Source of the DNA: Geobacillus vulcani PSS1
GTDB lineage: Bacteria > Bacillota > Bacilli > Bacillales > Anoxybacillaceae
Reading direction: 5' to 3'
Assembly (NCBI RefSeq): GCF_000733845.1
Contig: NZ_JPOI01000001.1
Span: forward strand, 3,163,001-3,227,000
DNA: 64,000 bases
This document shows positions 1 to 9,289 of this stretch, one piece after another. The notes beneath the pieces are model-generated. The model was not told where the DNA came from, searched no databases, and worked only from the letters and a program-made list of their open reading frames with translations. The position numbers were made by a program, and so were the translations under genes. How positions within the stretch are numbered: the stretch's first letter is position 1; every line of letters begins with the position of its first letter.

Positions 1-746
1 TTCTTCTTCAAATCTTTCGCTTCCGAGAAGACGCCGTTCCCAGTCGCTCCAGCTGCATGGTAGATGATGTCGACGCCAGACGCGTACATGCTCGAGGCGA
101 TCGCTTTCCCTTTATCCGCTTGGTCGAACGCCCCGGCGTATTGTACTTCCACAGTCGCCTTCGGATTGACCGCTTTCACGCCGGCGCGGAATCCGCTTTC
201 GAATTTTTCGATCAACGGAATCTCCATCCCACCGACAAAGCCGATTTTATTCGTTTTCGTCATTAACCCGGCGACAACACCGACAAGGAACGAGCCTTCA
301 TGTTCCTTGAACGTGATGCTGGCGACATTTGGCTCGTCAACAACCGTGTCGACGATGGCGAAATGTTTTTTCGGGTTTTGCTTGGCGACTTCTTTCACCG
401 CGTCGCCCATCAAATACCCGATGCCGAAAATGAGGTCAAAGTCGCTGCGCACAAGCTTGTTTAAGTTCGTGGCATAGTCAGCATCGCTCGATGACTGCAA
501 GTAGTCGTAGCCGCCGCGGCCTTTTTCAAGCCCGTTGTCTTTGCCGAACTTTTGCAGCCCTTCCCAAGCCGACTGGTTGAACGATTTGTCGTCAATGCCG
601 CCGACGTCGGTGACCATGGCGACGCTGAACGTATCTTTCTGATTGCCGCCTCCCGCATTGTTGCCGGCTTGTCCGCAGGCGCTAAGCAGCGTGCCAGCGG
701 CAAGCAGGACGGACAACACCAATCCGATTCGCTTTTTCACATTCAT
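1..746 (-). CDS. BMP-family ABC transporter substrate-binding lipoprotein (partial, C-terminus outside window)
   Basis: Substrate-binding lipoprotein of the BMP/Med/TmpC family, which typically captures nucleosides outside the membrane for an ABC importer. About 248 residues are visible. The N-terminus has a basic start, a hydrophobic stretch and an LLSAC lipobox, so it should be lipid-anchored on the outer face of the membrane. The family segment [12 protein letters not shown] follows at about residues 45-56. The ATG at 746 has GGGGG just upstream. The stop lies beyond base 1, and the ATPase and permease genes would be expected there. It lies directly downstream of a GntR regulator. It resembles YufN (NupN) of B. 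subtilis, but the substrate is inferred from family only. Confidence 0.85.
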   Translation of the reverse strand, partial: MNVKKRIGLVLSVLLAAGTLLSACGQAGNNAGGGNQKDTFSVAMVTDVGGIDDKSFNQSAWEGLQKFGKDNGLEKGRGGYDYLQSSSDADYATNLNKLVRSDFDLIFGIGYLMGDAVKEVAKQNPKKHFAIVDTVVDEPNVASITFKEHEGSFLVGVVAGLMTKTNKIGFVGGMEIPLIEKFESGFRAGVKAVNPKATVEVQYAGAFDQADKGKAIASSMYASGVDIIYHAAGATGNGVFSEAKDLKK

Positions 747-823
747 TACCCCCTAGCTTAAAAATTTGTTCCTTAATTAGTATAAAGCTTCCGCTCTCTT
801 TCTATGTACCCATTTTCACCCCC

Positions 824-1555
824 TTAAAAGCTGAACCGCTTCCGCATGACATGGAAGCTGAACTTGTCGGAGCGGAAGTAGTTGACGGAATAAAAAATCG
901 GCTCATCGTTTTTATCGAAATGCATTTGCTTGAGCACAAGCAGCGCCGTTTCTGGGTCGCATTGCAAAATCGGCGACACTTTTTCGTGATAGCCGAGCGG
1001 CACGATGCGCGCGACCGCATAGGCGATGTCGCGATGCGTTTGGTTGTGCAAGTTTTCAAACAGCGACTCATGTTCATAGGAGATGCCCTTTGGCAAATAT
1101 TTGCATAAAATTTTATCCAAGCAATACACGACCGGCTCCCCATCGGCGGTGCGCACCCGCTCGATGAGCAACAAATTCTCGTCCGGCCGGCATTGGAAGC
1201 GGCGCATATCGTCTTCCGTCGGCTGTTGGATGGAGGAAGACAAAAAAATCGTTCCTGGCTTGCGCCCCGCTTGGCGAATCATATCCGTGACGCTTGAGAG
1301 CTGCTCGATGCCGGACGTAAACAGCGGACGGGCGTTGACAAACGTTCCGACGCCGTGGCGGCGGATGATAATGTTTTCTTCTTCAAGCACCCGCAGCGCT
1401 TCCCTCAATGTCGCCCGGCTGACGCCAAGTTGTTTGGCAAGTTCAAACTCGGACGGCAGTTTTTGCTTTTCTTTGTACACTCCCGTTTCAATATCACGCT
1501 TGATGCGATCAATCACTTGCAAGTAAAGGTGGCGGCTGTCTGATTTGATTGACAT
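824..1555 (-). CDS. ymfC: GntR/HutC-family transcriptional regulator (YmfC-like)
   Basis: DNA-binding regulator of 243 residues. The N-terminal winged helix-turn-helix (about residues 5-75) carries the GntR signature [22 protein letters not shown], cited here as two halves [12 protein letters not shown] and [10 protein letters not shown]. The C-terminal UTRA ligand domain fills the rest, placing it in the HutC subfamily. The ATG at 1555 is chosen over an upstream in-frame ATG because GGAGG lies eight bases before it. It sits between spoIIIE and a BMP-type lipoprotein gene, as ymfC does next to spoIIIE in B. subtilis. Control of the downstream transporter is inferred from adjacency; the ligand is unknown. 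Confidence 0.88.
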   Translation of the reverse strand: MSIKSDSRHLYLQVIDRIKRDIETGVYKEKQKLPSEFELAKQLGVSRATLREALRVLEEENIIIRRHGVGTFVNARPLFTSGIEQLSSVTDMIRQAGRKPGTIFLSSSIQQPTEDDMRRFQCRPDENLLLIERVRTADGEPVVYCLDKILCKYLPKGISYEHESLFENLHNQTHRDIAYAVARIVPLGYHEKVSPILQCDPETALLVLKQMHFDKNDEPIFYSVNYFRSDKFSFHVMRKRFSF

Positions 1556-1590
1556 GACAACGTCCTCCGTGTTACGCATTTCCGTTGAGA

Positions 1591-1602
1591 TCAGACCTCT
1601 GA
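1591..1602. promoter_or_regulatory. Candidate GntR operator (inverted repeat)
   Basis: Perfect inverted repeat TCAGA-GG-TCTGA, read on the minus strand, between the putative promoter (1630-1657) and the ymfC start at 1555. Its place downstream of the promoter suits self-repression. Binding by YmfC is inferred, not shown. Confidence 0.4.
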
Positions 1603-1629
1603 CATTAGACATATAACCTTTTTGAGATT

Positions 1630-1657
1630 ACTATATCATTTTTTACTGAGCAAATAA
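1630..1657 (-). promoter_or_regulatory. Candidate sigma-A promoter for ymfC and the BMP transporter gene
   Basis: On the minus strand a TGaTATAGT extended -10 (1630-1638) is preceded, with a 16-base spacer, by a weak -35 TTATTT (1652-1657). It lies about 75 bases upstream of the ymfC ATG. Confidence 0.5.
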
Positions 1658-1731
1658 ATAGGTGATATCAAATTTTGTCGAAGAAAAAGAAATAGGATTG
1701 GCAGCGCTTCCAATAAGATGTATGATTGAAC

Positions 1732-1754
1732 GGGCAGGCTTTTTTCGCCCGCCC
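1732..1754 (-). terminator. GC-rich hairpin downstream of spoIIIE, possible weak terminator
   Basis: Eight-base arms GGGCGGGC and GCCTGCCC (one G-U pair) with an A-rich loop, beginning 11 bases after the spoIIIE stop. No clear U-run follows on the minus strand, so intrinsic termination is uncertain. Confidence 0.4.
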
Positions 1755-1764
1755 CTTTTCCTAT

Positions 1765-4095
1765 TTATGATGTCTTTTTTAAATCTTCCTTCGACCAAAG
1801 AACAGCGCGCGGCTTGCTTCCTTCATACGGGCCGACGACGCCGCGCTCCTCCATGGCATCAATGAGCCGAGCGGCGCGATTGTAACCGATGCGGAAGCGG
1901 CGCTGCAGCATCGAGACAGAGGCGCTTTGCATTTCCACAACAAGACGGACCGCCTCATCGTACAACTCATCTTCAAGGGCTGAGGAAGCCGGTTCGCTGT
2001 CTTCGACGAACATCTCCTCATAATATTGCGCCTGCTGCTGGCCGATGACAAAGCGAACGACGTCTTCCACCTCTTGGTCGGAGACAAACGCCCCTTGGAC
2101 GCGCACTGGTTTTGAGGCCCCCATCGGCAAAAACAACATATCGCCGCGGCCGAGAAGTTTTTCTGCCCCGCCCATATCCAAAATGGTGCGCGAGTCAATT
2201 TGCGATGATACACTGAAGGCGATGCGCGACGGAATGTTCGCTTTGATGACGCCGGTGATGACGTCCACCGACGGGCGCTGGGTGGCGATGATCAAGTGGA
2301 TGCCAGCAGCACGCGCCATTTGCGCCAAACGGGTGATCGCTTCTTCCACATCCGAAGAAGCCACCATCATCAAGTCGGCCAATTCGTCGATGATCACGAC
2401 GATGTACGGCAAAAGCGGTTGTTGTTCCGACGCCGTTTTGTTATGGTGGCGGATATGCTCGTTATACCCTTCAATGTTGCGCGTGCCGGTATGCGAGAAC
2501 AGCTCGTAGCGCCGCTCCATTTCTTGGACGACTTTTTTCAGCGCCTGAGCCGCTTTTTTCGCGTCGGTGACGACCGGCGTCAACAAATGAGGAACACCGT
2601 TGTACACACTCAGCTCCACCATTTTCGGATCGATCATCATCAGTTTCACCTCATGCGGCTTTGTGCGCATGAGCAGGCTGACGATAATGCCGTTGATGCA
2701 GACGCTTTTGCCGCTGCCGGTCGCGCCGGCGATCAACAAATGCGGCATTTTATTTAGTTCCGCGGCGACGACTTCACCGGAGATGTCGCGCCCAAGCGGA
2801 ATCAACAGCTTCGCCTTATCCCGTGTATGCTCAATGGCTTCCAGCACTTCGCGCAGCGAAACGGTGGCGATCTCTTCATTTGGCACTTCGATGCCGATCG
2901 CGGACTTGCCGGGGATCGGTGCTTCAATGCGGATGTCTTTCGCCGCCAAAGCGAGCGCCAAATCGTCGCTTAAACTGACAATTTTGCTCACTTTCACCCC
3001 GACATCCGGATACACTTCATATTTCGTCACCGCTGGACCGAGGTGCACTTGCGTCACTTTCGCCTTGACGCCGAAGCTTTGGAACGTTTTCTCCAGTTTG
3101 CGCGCGTTGGCGTAAATGTTCGCATGATCGGCCGATTGTCCGGCCGGCTTCGGCAGGCGAAGCAAATCAAGCGGCGGCAGGTCGTAATTGGTGTTTTCAT
3201 GCTCGGAAAACGCCAACGGCGGCGCCGGTTTGTCCTTCTCCCCCCCATTGTCGCTTTCCACTCGTGAATTCCTCTCTTCTTCCGACTCAGCAGCCGACCG
3301 CACCGCCGCAAAATCGGAAATGATCGGCGGCGGGGAAAGCAGTTCCTCATCCGGCTCGACGCTGCTTGCTTCAGCCGGCTCGTCTTCCCGCTTTGCGGCC
3401 GCCCGCCGCGAGCGCCGGCTTCGGCCGCCGTTGGCCTTGCGCCTCCTCCCCGCCCGCCATTGCTTTATATCTTCGACAAACGCCAACCATTCTTTTCTCA
3501 CAAACGCTGCGGCCAAAGCAACCCATTTGCCGGCCGTCTCGCGCAGCGATTTCCCGGTCAGCACGACAAAGCCGACGATGAACAGAAGGAAACAAATCCA
3601 TTTCGTCCCGGGCAAATCAAACAGCTGGTAGCTGGCGGCAAATAACAGCGCGCCGACCATTCCGCCCCCTAAATCCACATCGGCTGCCTTGCCGCTTGCT
3701 TCGTTCCAAAACAGCCCCCACGTCGTCCGAATGACGCTCGGATCAAGCTCGCCGCGCCGCGACATGAGTTCAAACAGCTTGTCATGGCTCAAAAGCAGGA
3801 GCGCCGCAGCAATGGCCGAAGCGCCGACAAACGGGCGGCCCGTCCATGACGGCCACTCCCGCCGCCACATGAGGAGGAGCGATAATAGGAAAAGTCCGCC
3901 TACTAATAGCATGTACCATTCGCCGAAAAAAAAGCGGCTCACGAGCACGAGCGTCTCCCCGACAAGCCCGAGGCGGGCCATCGCCACGACGGCGACCGCG
4001 AGCAAGCCAAGGCCGATCAATTCAAAGCGGATGGTTTCCGTCCAAGGCTGCGTTTTTGACGGCTTCCCTTTTCTTCTTCGCTTTCGTTTCGCCAT
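1765..4095 (-). CDS. spoIIIE: DNA translocase SpoIIIE (FtsK family)
   Basis: Membrane-anchored ATP-driven DNA pump that moves the forespore chromosome across the sporulation septum. The 776 residues begin with a basic tail and several hydrophobic spans (about residues 25-185). A charged, low-complexity linker follows to about 300, then the motor domain with Walker A GATGSGKS near 455 and Walker [10 protein letters not shown] near 567. The last 65 residues form the winged-helix gamma domain that reads orienting sequences. Length matches the B. subtilis protein closely. GGAG upstream supports the ATG at 4095. It follows ylzJ and is preceded by a strong terminator. Confidence 0.97.
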   Translation of the reverse strand: MAKRKRRRKGKPSKTQPWTETIRFELIGLGLLAVAVVAMARLGLVGETLVLVSRFFFGEWYMLLVGGLFLLSLLLMWRREWPSWTGRPFVGASAIAAALLLLSHDKLFELMSRRGELDPSVIRTTWGLFWNEASGKAADVDLGGGMVGALLFAASYQLFDLPGTKWICFLLFIVGFVVLTGKSLRETAGKWVALAAAFVRKEWLAFVEDIKQWRAGRRRKANGGRSRRSRRAAAKREDEPAEASSVEPDEELLSPPPIISDFAAVRSAAESEEERNSRVESDNGGEKDKPAPPLAFSEHENTNYDLPPLDLLRLPKPAGQSADHANIYANARKLEKTFQSFGVKAKVTQVHLGPAVTKYEVYPDVGVKVSKIVSLSDDLALALAAKDIRIEAPIPGKSAIGIEVPNEEIATVSLREVLEAIEHTRDKAKLLIPLGRDISGEVVAAELNKMPHLLIAGATGSGKSVCINGIIVSLLMRTKPHEVKLMMIDPKMVELSVYNGVPHLLTPVVTDAKKAAQALKKVVQEMERRYELFSHTGTRNIEGYNEHIRHHNKTASEQQPLLPYIVVIIDELADLMMVASSDVEEAITRLAQMARAAGIHLIIATQRPSVDVITGVIKANIPSRIAFSVSSQIDSRTILDMGGAEKLLGRGDMLFLPMGASKPVRVQGAFVSDQEVEDVVRFVIGQQQAQYYEEMFVEDSEPASSALEDELYDEAVRLVVEMQSASVSMLQRRFRIGYNRAARLIDAMEERGVVGPYEGSKPRAVLWSKEDLKKTS

Positions 4096-4130
4096 GATCG
4101 TTCACTCCAGCATGAATGAATTGGCAAGCC

Positions 4131-4164
4131 GGAAAAAAGCAGCCATTGTTGGCTGCTTTTTTCC
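4131..4164. terminator. Bidirectional-looking terminator between ylzJ and spoIIIE
   Basis: Near-perfect palindrome: arms AAAAAAGCAGCC and GGCTGCTTTTTT around a six-base loop. On the minus strand it ends the rnjB-side tepA-ylzJ transcript before spoIIIE. Confidence 0.85.
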
Positions 4165-4203
4165 GTTTGTTTACTATTATATCATGAACGGCCGAACAAT
4201 TCA

Positions 4204-4428
4204 TTACGATGTTGCCGCTGAAGCCGGAAATCGCGCCCCAGGCGCATATTTGGCGTTTAAAAAATGGGACGGATTGGTGCTTAAGTTTTGCACGATTTCA
4301 TATTCTCCCGTTTCTACCGCTTGGACGAGAAACGGGATGCCATCGTAATGCACCATTTTCCGCTTCTCATAAGCGGCGGCATCGACCGGAAAAATCAAAT
4401 GTTCGGGCATGATCGTATACAAAATCAT
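4204..4428 (-). CDS. ylzJ: YlzJ-like protein
   Basis: Small 74-residue protein of the YlzJ family, function unknown. The start [14 protein letters not shown] is typical of the family. Its ATG overlaps the tepA stop by four bases (ATGA), so the two are probably translationally coupled. It also lies between tepA and spoIIIE in B. subtilis. No membrane segment or catalytic motif is visible. A strong terminator follows about 40 bases downstream. Confidence 0.85.
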   Translation of the reverse strand: MILYTIMPEHLIFPVDAAAYEKRKMVHYDGIPFLVQAVETGEYEIVQNLSTNPSHFLNAKYAPGARFPASAATS

Positions 4429-5165
4429 TGGATCATCTTCCCTTCCCCGTTTTTCCTCATCGCGATCAGCTCGCGCAACTTCGCCATCGCTTGGGACACG
4501 CCTCCGACTTCGTCGATGAGCCCGTACCGGACGGCGTCAGGTCCAACGACGTTCGTGCCGATGTCGCGCGTCAAATTGCCTTTGGAAAACATGAGCTCTT
4601 TAAACTTTTCCTCACTGATCTTCGAATGTTTCGTCACGAAGCGGACGACGCGCTCCTGCATTTTATCCAAGTACTCAAACGTCTGCGGCACGCCGATGAC
4701 AAGCCCCGTCAGACGGATCGGATGAATCGTCATCGTCGCCGTCTCGGTGATGAATGAATAGTTGCACGACACCGCGATCGGCACGCCGATCGAATGGCCG
4801 CCGCCAAGCACGATGGAAACAGTCGGTTTCGAGAGCGAGGCGAGCATTTCGGCAATGGCGAGCCCTGCTTCCACATCACCGCCGACCGTATTTAAAATGA
4901 CGAGCAGCCCTTCAATTTTCGGGTTTTGCTCGATGGCCACAATCTGTGGAATGACATGCTCGTATTTCGTCGCCTTATTTTGCGGCGGCAGCTGAATATG
5001 CCCTTCAATCTGTCCGACGATCGTCAAACAATGAATGTTCGTATCGGGGTCCATTTGCGGAACGTTCGTCTGCCCGAGCTGGGTGATGGCCGCAGTCGCT
5101 TCCTCGGCCTTTGTTTCCGGCTGTTCCCCCTCTGTTTCCGCTTGAAAATAACGCTCCTTCTCCAT
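4425..5165 (-). CDS. tepA: Translocation-enhancing protein TepA, ClpP-like peptidase
   Basis: ClpP/SppA-fold serine peptidase of 246 residues, described in B. subtilis as enhancing protein secretion and linked to spore protein turnover. After an acidic, low-complexity first 45 residues, the ClpP-like core shows the nucleophile region GGGHSIGVP near residue 123 and a histidine in TIHPIRL near 148. The ATG at 5165 has AAGGAG nine bases upstream. It lies downstream of rnjB, separated by a terminator, and overlaps ylzJ. No signal peptide is visible. A sigma-A promoter is not obvious in the 45-base gap. Confidence 0.9.
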   Translation of the reverse strand: MEKERYFQAETEGEQPETKAEEATAAITQLGQTNVPQMDPDTNIHCLTIVGQIEGHIQLPPQNKATKYEHVIPQIVAIEQNPKIEGLLVILNTVGGDVEAGLAIAEMLASLSKPTVSIVLGGGHSIGVPIAVSCNYSFITETATMTIHPIRLTGLVIGVPQTFEYLDKMQERVVRFVTKHSKISEEKFKELMFSKGNLTRDIGTNVVGPDAVRYGLIDEVGGVSQAMAKLRELIAMRKNGEGKMIQ

Positions 5166-5210
5166 CCATTTCGTCTCCTTTCTTGTCGGTCATACACTTA
5201 GTATGGCCGA

Positions 5211-5257
5211 AAGAAAAAAGAAAAATGCCGGCAACGGCTGACCGTTCCCAGCATTTT
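5211..5257 (-). terminator. Rho-independent terminator of rnjB
   Basis: On the minus strand, arms AAAATGC and GCATTTT enclose an inner AACGG/CCGTT helix, followed by a T-rich tail (CTTTTTTC). It starts about 26 bases after the rnjB stop. Confidence 0.85.
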
Positions 5258-5282
5258 CCTCCTGACTTTGAGCATGATTGCA

Positions 5283-6953
5283 TTATACTTCCATAATAAT
5301 AGGCAAAATCATTGGTCTGCGCTTCGTTTTTTCAAATAAAAACTGGCTTAACGCTTCGCGGATGTTCGCTTTCAACGACGACCATTCAAGCATGTAGGAT
5401 TCAAGGCAGCGCTCGATGATCGCCGCCACCATTTTCTCTGCTTCCTCAAGCAATGTCTCCGACTCACGCATATAAACGAATCCGCGCGAAATGATTTCCG
5501 GTCCCGCCGCGATCGTTTTCGCTTCTTTATTCAGCGTGACGACAGCGATCAAAATGCCGTCCTGAGACAATAAGCGGCGGTCTCGCAACACAATGTTGCC
5601 GACATCGCCAATGCCGAGGCCGTCAATTAAAATGTTGCCGTACGGCACTTTGCCGCCGGGACGGGCGGCACCGCCGCGGAACTCGATCACTTCGCCTTTG
5701 TCGATTAAAAACGTCCGCTCCTCCGAGATGCCAACCGCCTTCGCCAACCGGGCGTGCGCTTTTTGCATCCGATATTCCCCATGCACTGGGATAAAGTATT
5801 TTGGTTTCATTAAATTGAGCATCAACTTTAATTCTTCTTGGCAGCCGTGCCCCGATACGTGCACTTGCCGGTCGCGGTAAATCACGTTGGCACCGGCCCG
5901 GTACAAGGCGTCGATCGTTTTCGCAAACCCAAGCTCATAGCCCGGCATGACGGATGCGGCGACGATGACGGTATCCCCTTCTTTGATATTCACTTGTTTG
6001 TTCGCTTGACGCGCCATGCGCCAAAGCGCGCTCATCGGCTCGCCGTGCCCGCCGGTTGTCAAAATGACGAGTTCGCGGTCATGGTAGCGATCGAGATCGT
6101 GCGCAGAAATCGTCACCTTGTCTGGAACGTGCAAATAGCCAAGGCGCACGGCAATGTCCATTACTTTATGCAACGTTTTCCCAATTACTGCCACTTTGCG
6201 TCCGGATTGGTGGGCAGCGTACAGCACCTGCTGGATGCGGGTGATGTTGGAAGCGTAGCAGGCAACAAACACGCGGCCTTTCGCATGGCCGATCACGTCA
6301 GCGATCTCATAGGCGACCACTGTATCGGAGCCGCTGTAGCCAGGGCGCTCGGCGTTTGTACTGTCTGACAAAAGACACAGCACCCCCTCTTCGCCGATTT
6401 GCGCCATTTTTCCCAAGTCGGTGCGGTTGTTGCCGTACGGGGTTTGGTCAAATTTAAAATCGCTCGTGTACACGATCGCACCTTGCGATGTATGCAGGCT
6501 GATGCCGATCGAATCGGGGATGCTGTGAATCGTGCGGAAAAACGTCACTTTCGCCTTGTCAAACACGAGCTCCGCATCCGGATGAACTTCATTGAGCTTC
6601 GCGCCCGACACCCCTTGTTCTTTTAACAGCGCCTCCGCCAACCCAAGCGTCAACTTCGTTCCGTATACCGGCACAGACAGTTGCTTGAGCACGTAGGCGA
6701 TCGCCCCCATATGCTCCTCGTGCCCGTGGGTGAGAAAAATGGCCTGAATGCGATGCTGCCGTTCAGTCAAATAGGCGATGTCCGGGATCACTTTGTCGAT
6801 GCCGAGCATTTCGTCTTCCGGAAACATCACCCCGGCGTCGATGACAAAAATGTCCTCGTCCAATTCGACAACATACATGTTTTTGCCGATTTCCCCGACT
6901 CCTCCAAGGGCAAAAAGGCGTATTTTCTCTACCGGCTTTATTTTCGATTTCAA
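5283..6953 (-). CDS. rnjB: Ribonuclease J2
   Basis: Metallo-beta-lactamase/beta-CASP ribonuclease of 556 residues, the usual partner of RNase J1 in mRNA decay and rRNA processing. The motif LTHGHEEHMGA lies near residue 73. Where RNase J1 has HxHxDH, this protein has HGHEEH: glutamate replaces the metal-site aspartate, as is typical of the less active J2. The C-terminus carries the RNase J oligomerisation domain. The start is TTG at 6953 with GGGAGG eight bases upstream. It has its own promoter (7005-7034) and terminator. In B. subtilis the gene (ymfA) lies in the same position between dapA and tepA. Confidence 0.93.
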   Translation of the reverse strand: MKSKIKPVEKIRLFALGGVGEIGKNMYVVELDEDIFVIDAGVMFPEDEMLGIDKVIPDIAYLTERQHRIQAIFLTHGHEEHMGAIAYVLKQLSVPVYGTKLTLGLAEALLKEQGVSGAKLNEVHPDAELVFDKAKVTFFRTIHSIPDSIGISLHTSQGAIVYTSDFKFDQTPYGNNRTDLGKMAQIGEEGVLCLLSDSTNAERPGYSGSDTVVAYEIADVIGHAKGRVFVACYASNITRIQQVLYAAHQSGRKVAVIGKTLHKVMDIAVRLGYLHVPDKVTISAHDLDRYHDRELVILTTGGHGEPMSALWRMARQANKQVNIKEGDTVIVAASVMPGYELGFAKTIDALYRAGANVIYRDRQVHVSGHGCQEELKLMLNLMKPKYFIPVHGEYRMQKAHARLAKAVGISEERTFLIDKGEVIEFRGGAARPGGKVPYGNILIDGLGIGDVGNIVLRDRRLLSQDGILIAVVTLNKEAKTIAAGPEIISRGFVYMRESETLLEEAEKMVAAIIERCLESYMLEWSSLKANIREALSQFLFEKTKRRPMILPIIMEV

Positions 6954-7004
6954 GGCTGCGTCCTCCCGATTATGATGCTAACCCGCTCAAAGTCACTTGC
7001 TTTT

Positions 7005-7034
7005 ATTATAACGAATCGGTGCGGAAAAACACAA
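7005..7034 (-). promoter_or_regulatory. Candidate sigma-A promoter of rnjB
   Basis: Minus strand TTGTGT (7029-7034), 18-base spacer, perfect TATAAT (7005-7010), about 50 bases upstream of the rnjB TTG start and just below the dapA terminator. Confidence 0.65.
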
Positions 7035-7073
7035 GATGGTTCATTCACCAGCCAATGGATTTCACAGCCAAGA

Positions 7074-7110
7074 CAAAAAAAGGCCCCAACGCGCAGGCAA
7101 AGCGTTGGGG
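7074..7110 (-). terminator. Rho-independent terminator of dapA
   Basis: Arms CCCCAACGC and GCGTTGGGG with a nine-base loop, followed on the minus strand by CCTTTTTTTG. It begins about 25 bases after the dapA stop. Confidence 0.92.
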
Positions 7111-7134
7111 AGTCATTTCGCGGAGAGACCATGG

Positions 7135-8010
7135 TTACGACAGCGCATCGAGCAGGCGGCTTAGGTCCTTCCGCTCTTGTTCAGTAAGCGGCACAAGCGG
7201 AAGACGCACCGAACCGACGTCCAGCCCGCGCAGCTGCAGCGCCGTTTTCACTGGCACCGGGCTTGGAGCGGCAAACAAGCCTTTCATGAGCGGCACCCAT
7301 TTTCGATGCAGCGCCGCCGCCTTCTGATGATCGCCCGCTAAAAAGGAACGAATCATTTCTTGCATTTCATTGCCAATGATGTGCGAAGCCACCGAGACAA
7401 CGCCGGCCCCGCCGATGGCCAACACCGGAAGCGTTAAGCTGTCATCGCCGCTGTAGAGCAAAAAGTCGTCCGGCGTACGCTCAATGATTTCCGCCATGGC
7501 GTCCAAATTGCCGCTCGCTTCCTTGACAGCGACAATGTTCGAAACTTCGGACAGCCGGATGACCGTCTCCGGAGCAAGACTCACCGACGTGCGCCCTGGA
7601 ACGTTATACAGCATCACCGGCAGCGATGTGCTTTCGGCAATCGCTTTGAAATGCTGATACAGCCCTTCTTGGTTCGGCTTGTTGTAATACGGCGCCACAA
7701 GCATGACAGCATCGACGCCCGCCTCTTCCGCCTTTTTCGTCAGCTCGATCGATGCACGCGTATCGTTCGTGCCCGTTCCAGCAATGACCGGCACCCGTCC
7801 GTTGACGACGGAGACGACATGGCGAAAAAGCGCGATTTTTTCCTCGGTCGTCAACGTCGGCGACTCGCCGGTCGTGCCGGCGACAACGAGCGCATCTGTG
7901 CCATTGTCAAGCAAATAGTTGACAAGCTCCGTTGTTTTTGCCAAGTCGAGATTCCCTTTTCGGTCAAATGGCGTCACCATCGCCGTTATGATGTTCCCGA
8001 ACTGAACCAC
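7135..8010 (-). CDS. dapA: 4-hydroxy-tetrahydrodipicolinate synthase
   Basis: Condenses pyruvate and aspartate semialdehyde, the first step specific to lysine, diaminopimelate and dipicolinate synthesis. The TIM barrel of 291 residues shows GTTGESPTL (phosphate/pyruvate site), catalytic tyrosine in YNVPGRT near 135 and the Schiff-base lysine in VAVKEASGN near 162. The GTG at 8010 (MVQFGNIITAM) is preferred over an upstream TTG at 8031 because GAGGAG lies eight bases before it and the product then aligns with B. subtilis DapA. It lies five bases after dapG in the dpaAB-asd-dapG-dapA cluster and ends at a strong terminator. Confidence 0.95.
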   Translation of the reverse strand: MVQFGNIITAMVTPFDRKGNLDLAKTTELVNYLLDNGTDALVVAGTTGESPTLTTEEKIALFRHVVSVVNGRVPVIAGTGTNDTRASIELTKKAEEAGVDAVMLVAPYYNKPNQEGLYQHFKAIAESTSLPVMLYNVPGRTSVSLAPETVIRLSEVSNIVAVKEASGNLDAMAEIIERTPDDFLLYSGDDSLTLPVLAIGGAGVVSVASHIIGNEMQEMIRSFLAGDHQKAAALHRKWVPLMKGLFAAPSPVPVKTALQLRGLDVGSVRLPLVPLTEQERKDLSRLLDALS

Positions 8011-8015
8011 GATTT

Positions 8016-9269
8016 TCACTCCTCGCTCCAAATCGCTTCATCTTCGCCCGCACCCGCCTCGGATAGGCAGAAGGCGTCATGCAAGGCGTTGACCGCTTTT
8101 TCCATATCGTCTTGCTTCACTAACACCCAAATCGTCGTATGGCTGTCGGCGGATTGCAAAATTTGAATGCCTTGCTCCGACAAGGCAGTGACGATTTTCG
8201 CCGTCACCCCCGGTACGCCGGCAATGCCGGCGCCGACAACCGACACTTTGGCGCAATGAGGCGTCACGGCCGGTTCGTAGCCGATGCGGCGCAGGGCGGC
8301 CACCGCTTTTTCCGTCATGTCGCCGCTCACGGTATACACAACGCCATACGGCGAAATATTGATAAAGTCCACGCTGATCCCTTCATGAGCCATCGCTTGA
8401 AACACGTCAGACTGCAGCTCATAGTGACCTTCTTTCGCCAGCACTTTGATTTGCGTGACGTTGGCGACATACGTAATGCCGGTGACAAGCCGCTCTTTCA
8501 CATCGCTTCCTTTTCGGCCGCGCATCGATGAAGTGACGAGCGTCCCGGGGGCATCGGAGTACGTCGAGCGGATGCGAAGCGGCACTTTCGCCTGCATGGC
8601 GATCTCCACCGCGCGCGGATGGATCACTTTCGCTCCTTGGTACGCCATGTTGCAAATTTCCGTATACGTAACGACGTCAAGCGGCCGGGCGCTCTCGACG
8701 ATGCGCGGGTCGGCGGTCATGACGCCGTCGACATCGGTGAAAATATCGACCCACTCTGCGTTTAACGCCGCACCGAGCGCTGCTGCTGACGTGTCGCTCC
8801 CGCCGCGGCCGAGCGTTGTGATGTCGCCGTTTTCCGCCATGCCTTGAAAGCCGGCGACGACGACGACGTCGTATTGCTCAAGCGCCTCAAGGAGGCGGTC
8901 GCAGCGCATTTCGAGAATTTTTGCGTTCGTATGATCGCTGTTCGTGCGGAATCCGGCCTGAGCGCCGGTGAACGCCGTCGCTTTGATGCCGTGTTCGTTC
9001 AATAAGTTGCTGAACACAACGCTTGAGATGATTTCTCCGCACGCCATGAGCATATCTTGCTCGCGCTTCGTTACGTGATGGCGAGCGCCGCCAATCAAAC
9101 TAAGAAGTGTATCGGTCGCATATGGGTCGCCGTAACGGCCCATGGCCGATACAACAGCGACCACTTTATAGCCGTCCTCAAGCGCCCGTTCAATATGGCG
9201 GCGCGCCAAGTTCCGCCCGCGCTCGTCGCGGACGGACGTGCCGCCGAACTTTTGAACAATGAGTTTCAT
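8016..9269 (-). CDS. dapG: Aspartokinase I
   Basis: Phosphorylates aspartate, the entry to the diaminopimelate, lysine and dipicolinate pathway. The 417 residues start with the signature KFGGTSV at 6-12; the kinase domain continues with RGGSDTSA near 160, and two ACT regulatory domains fill the last 140 residues. In B. subtilis DapG is the meso-diaminopimelate-sensitive isoenzyme; synteny with asd and dapA supports that assignment. The ATG at 9269 has GAGGTG five bases upstream; an in-frame ATG at 9293 would overlap the end of asd and has no ribosome binding site. The stop codon is embedded in the dapA ribosome binding site, so the two are likely coupled. Confidence 0.94.
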   Translation of the reverse strand: MKLIVQKFGGTSVRDERGRNLARRHIERALEDGYKVVAVVSAMGRYGDPYATDTLLSLIGGARHHVTKREQDMLMACGEIISSVVFSNLLNEHGIKATAFTGAQAGFRTNSDHTNAKILEMRCDRLLEALEQYDVVVVAGFQGMAENGDITTLGRGGSDTSAAALGAALNAEWVDIFTDVDGVMTADPRIVESARPLDVVTYTEICNMAYQGAKVIHPRAVEIAMQAKVPLRIRSTYSDAPGTLVTSSMRGRKGSDVKERLVTGITYVANVTQIKVLAKEGHYELQSDVFQAMAHEGISVDFINISPYGVVYTVSGDMTEKAVAALRRIGYEPAVTPHCAKVSVVGAGIAGVPGVTAKIVTALSEQGIQILQSADSHTTIWVLVKQDDMEKAVNALHDAFCLSEAGAGEDEAIWSEE

Positions 9270-9289
9270 GCTAACACCTCGATGCTTTT

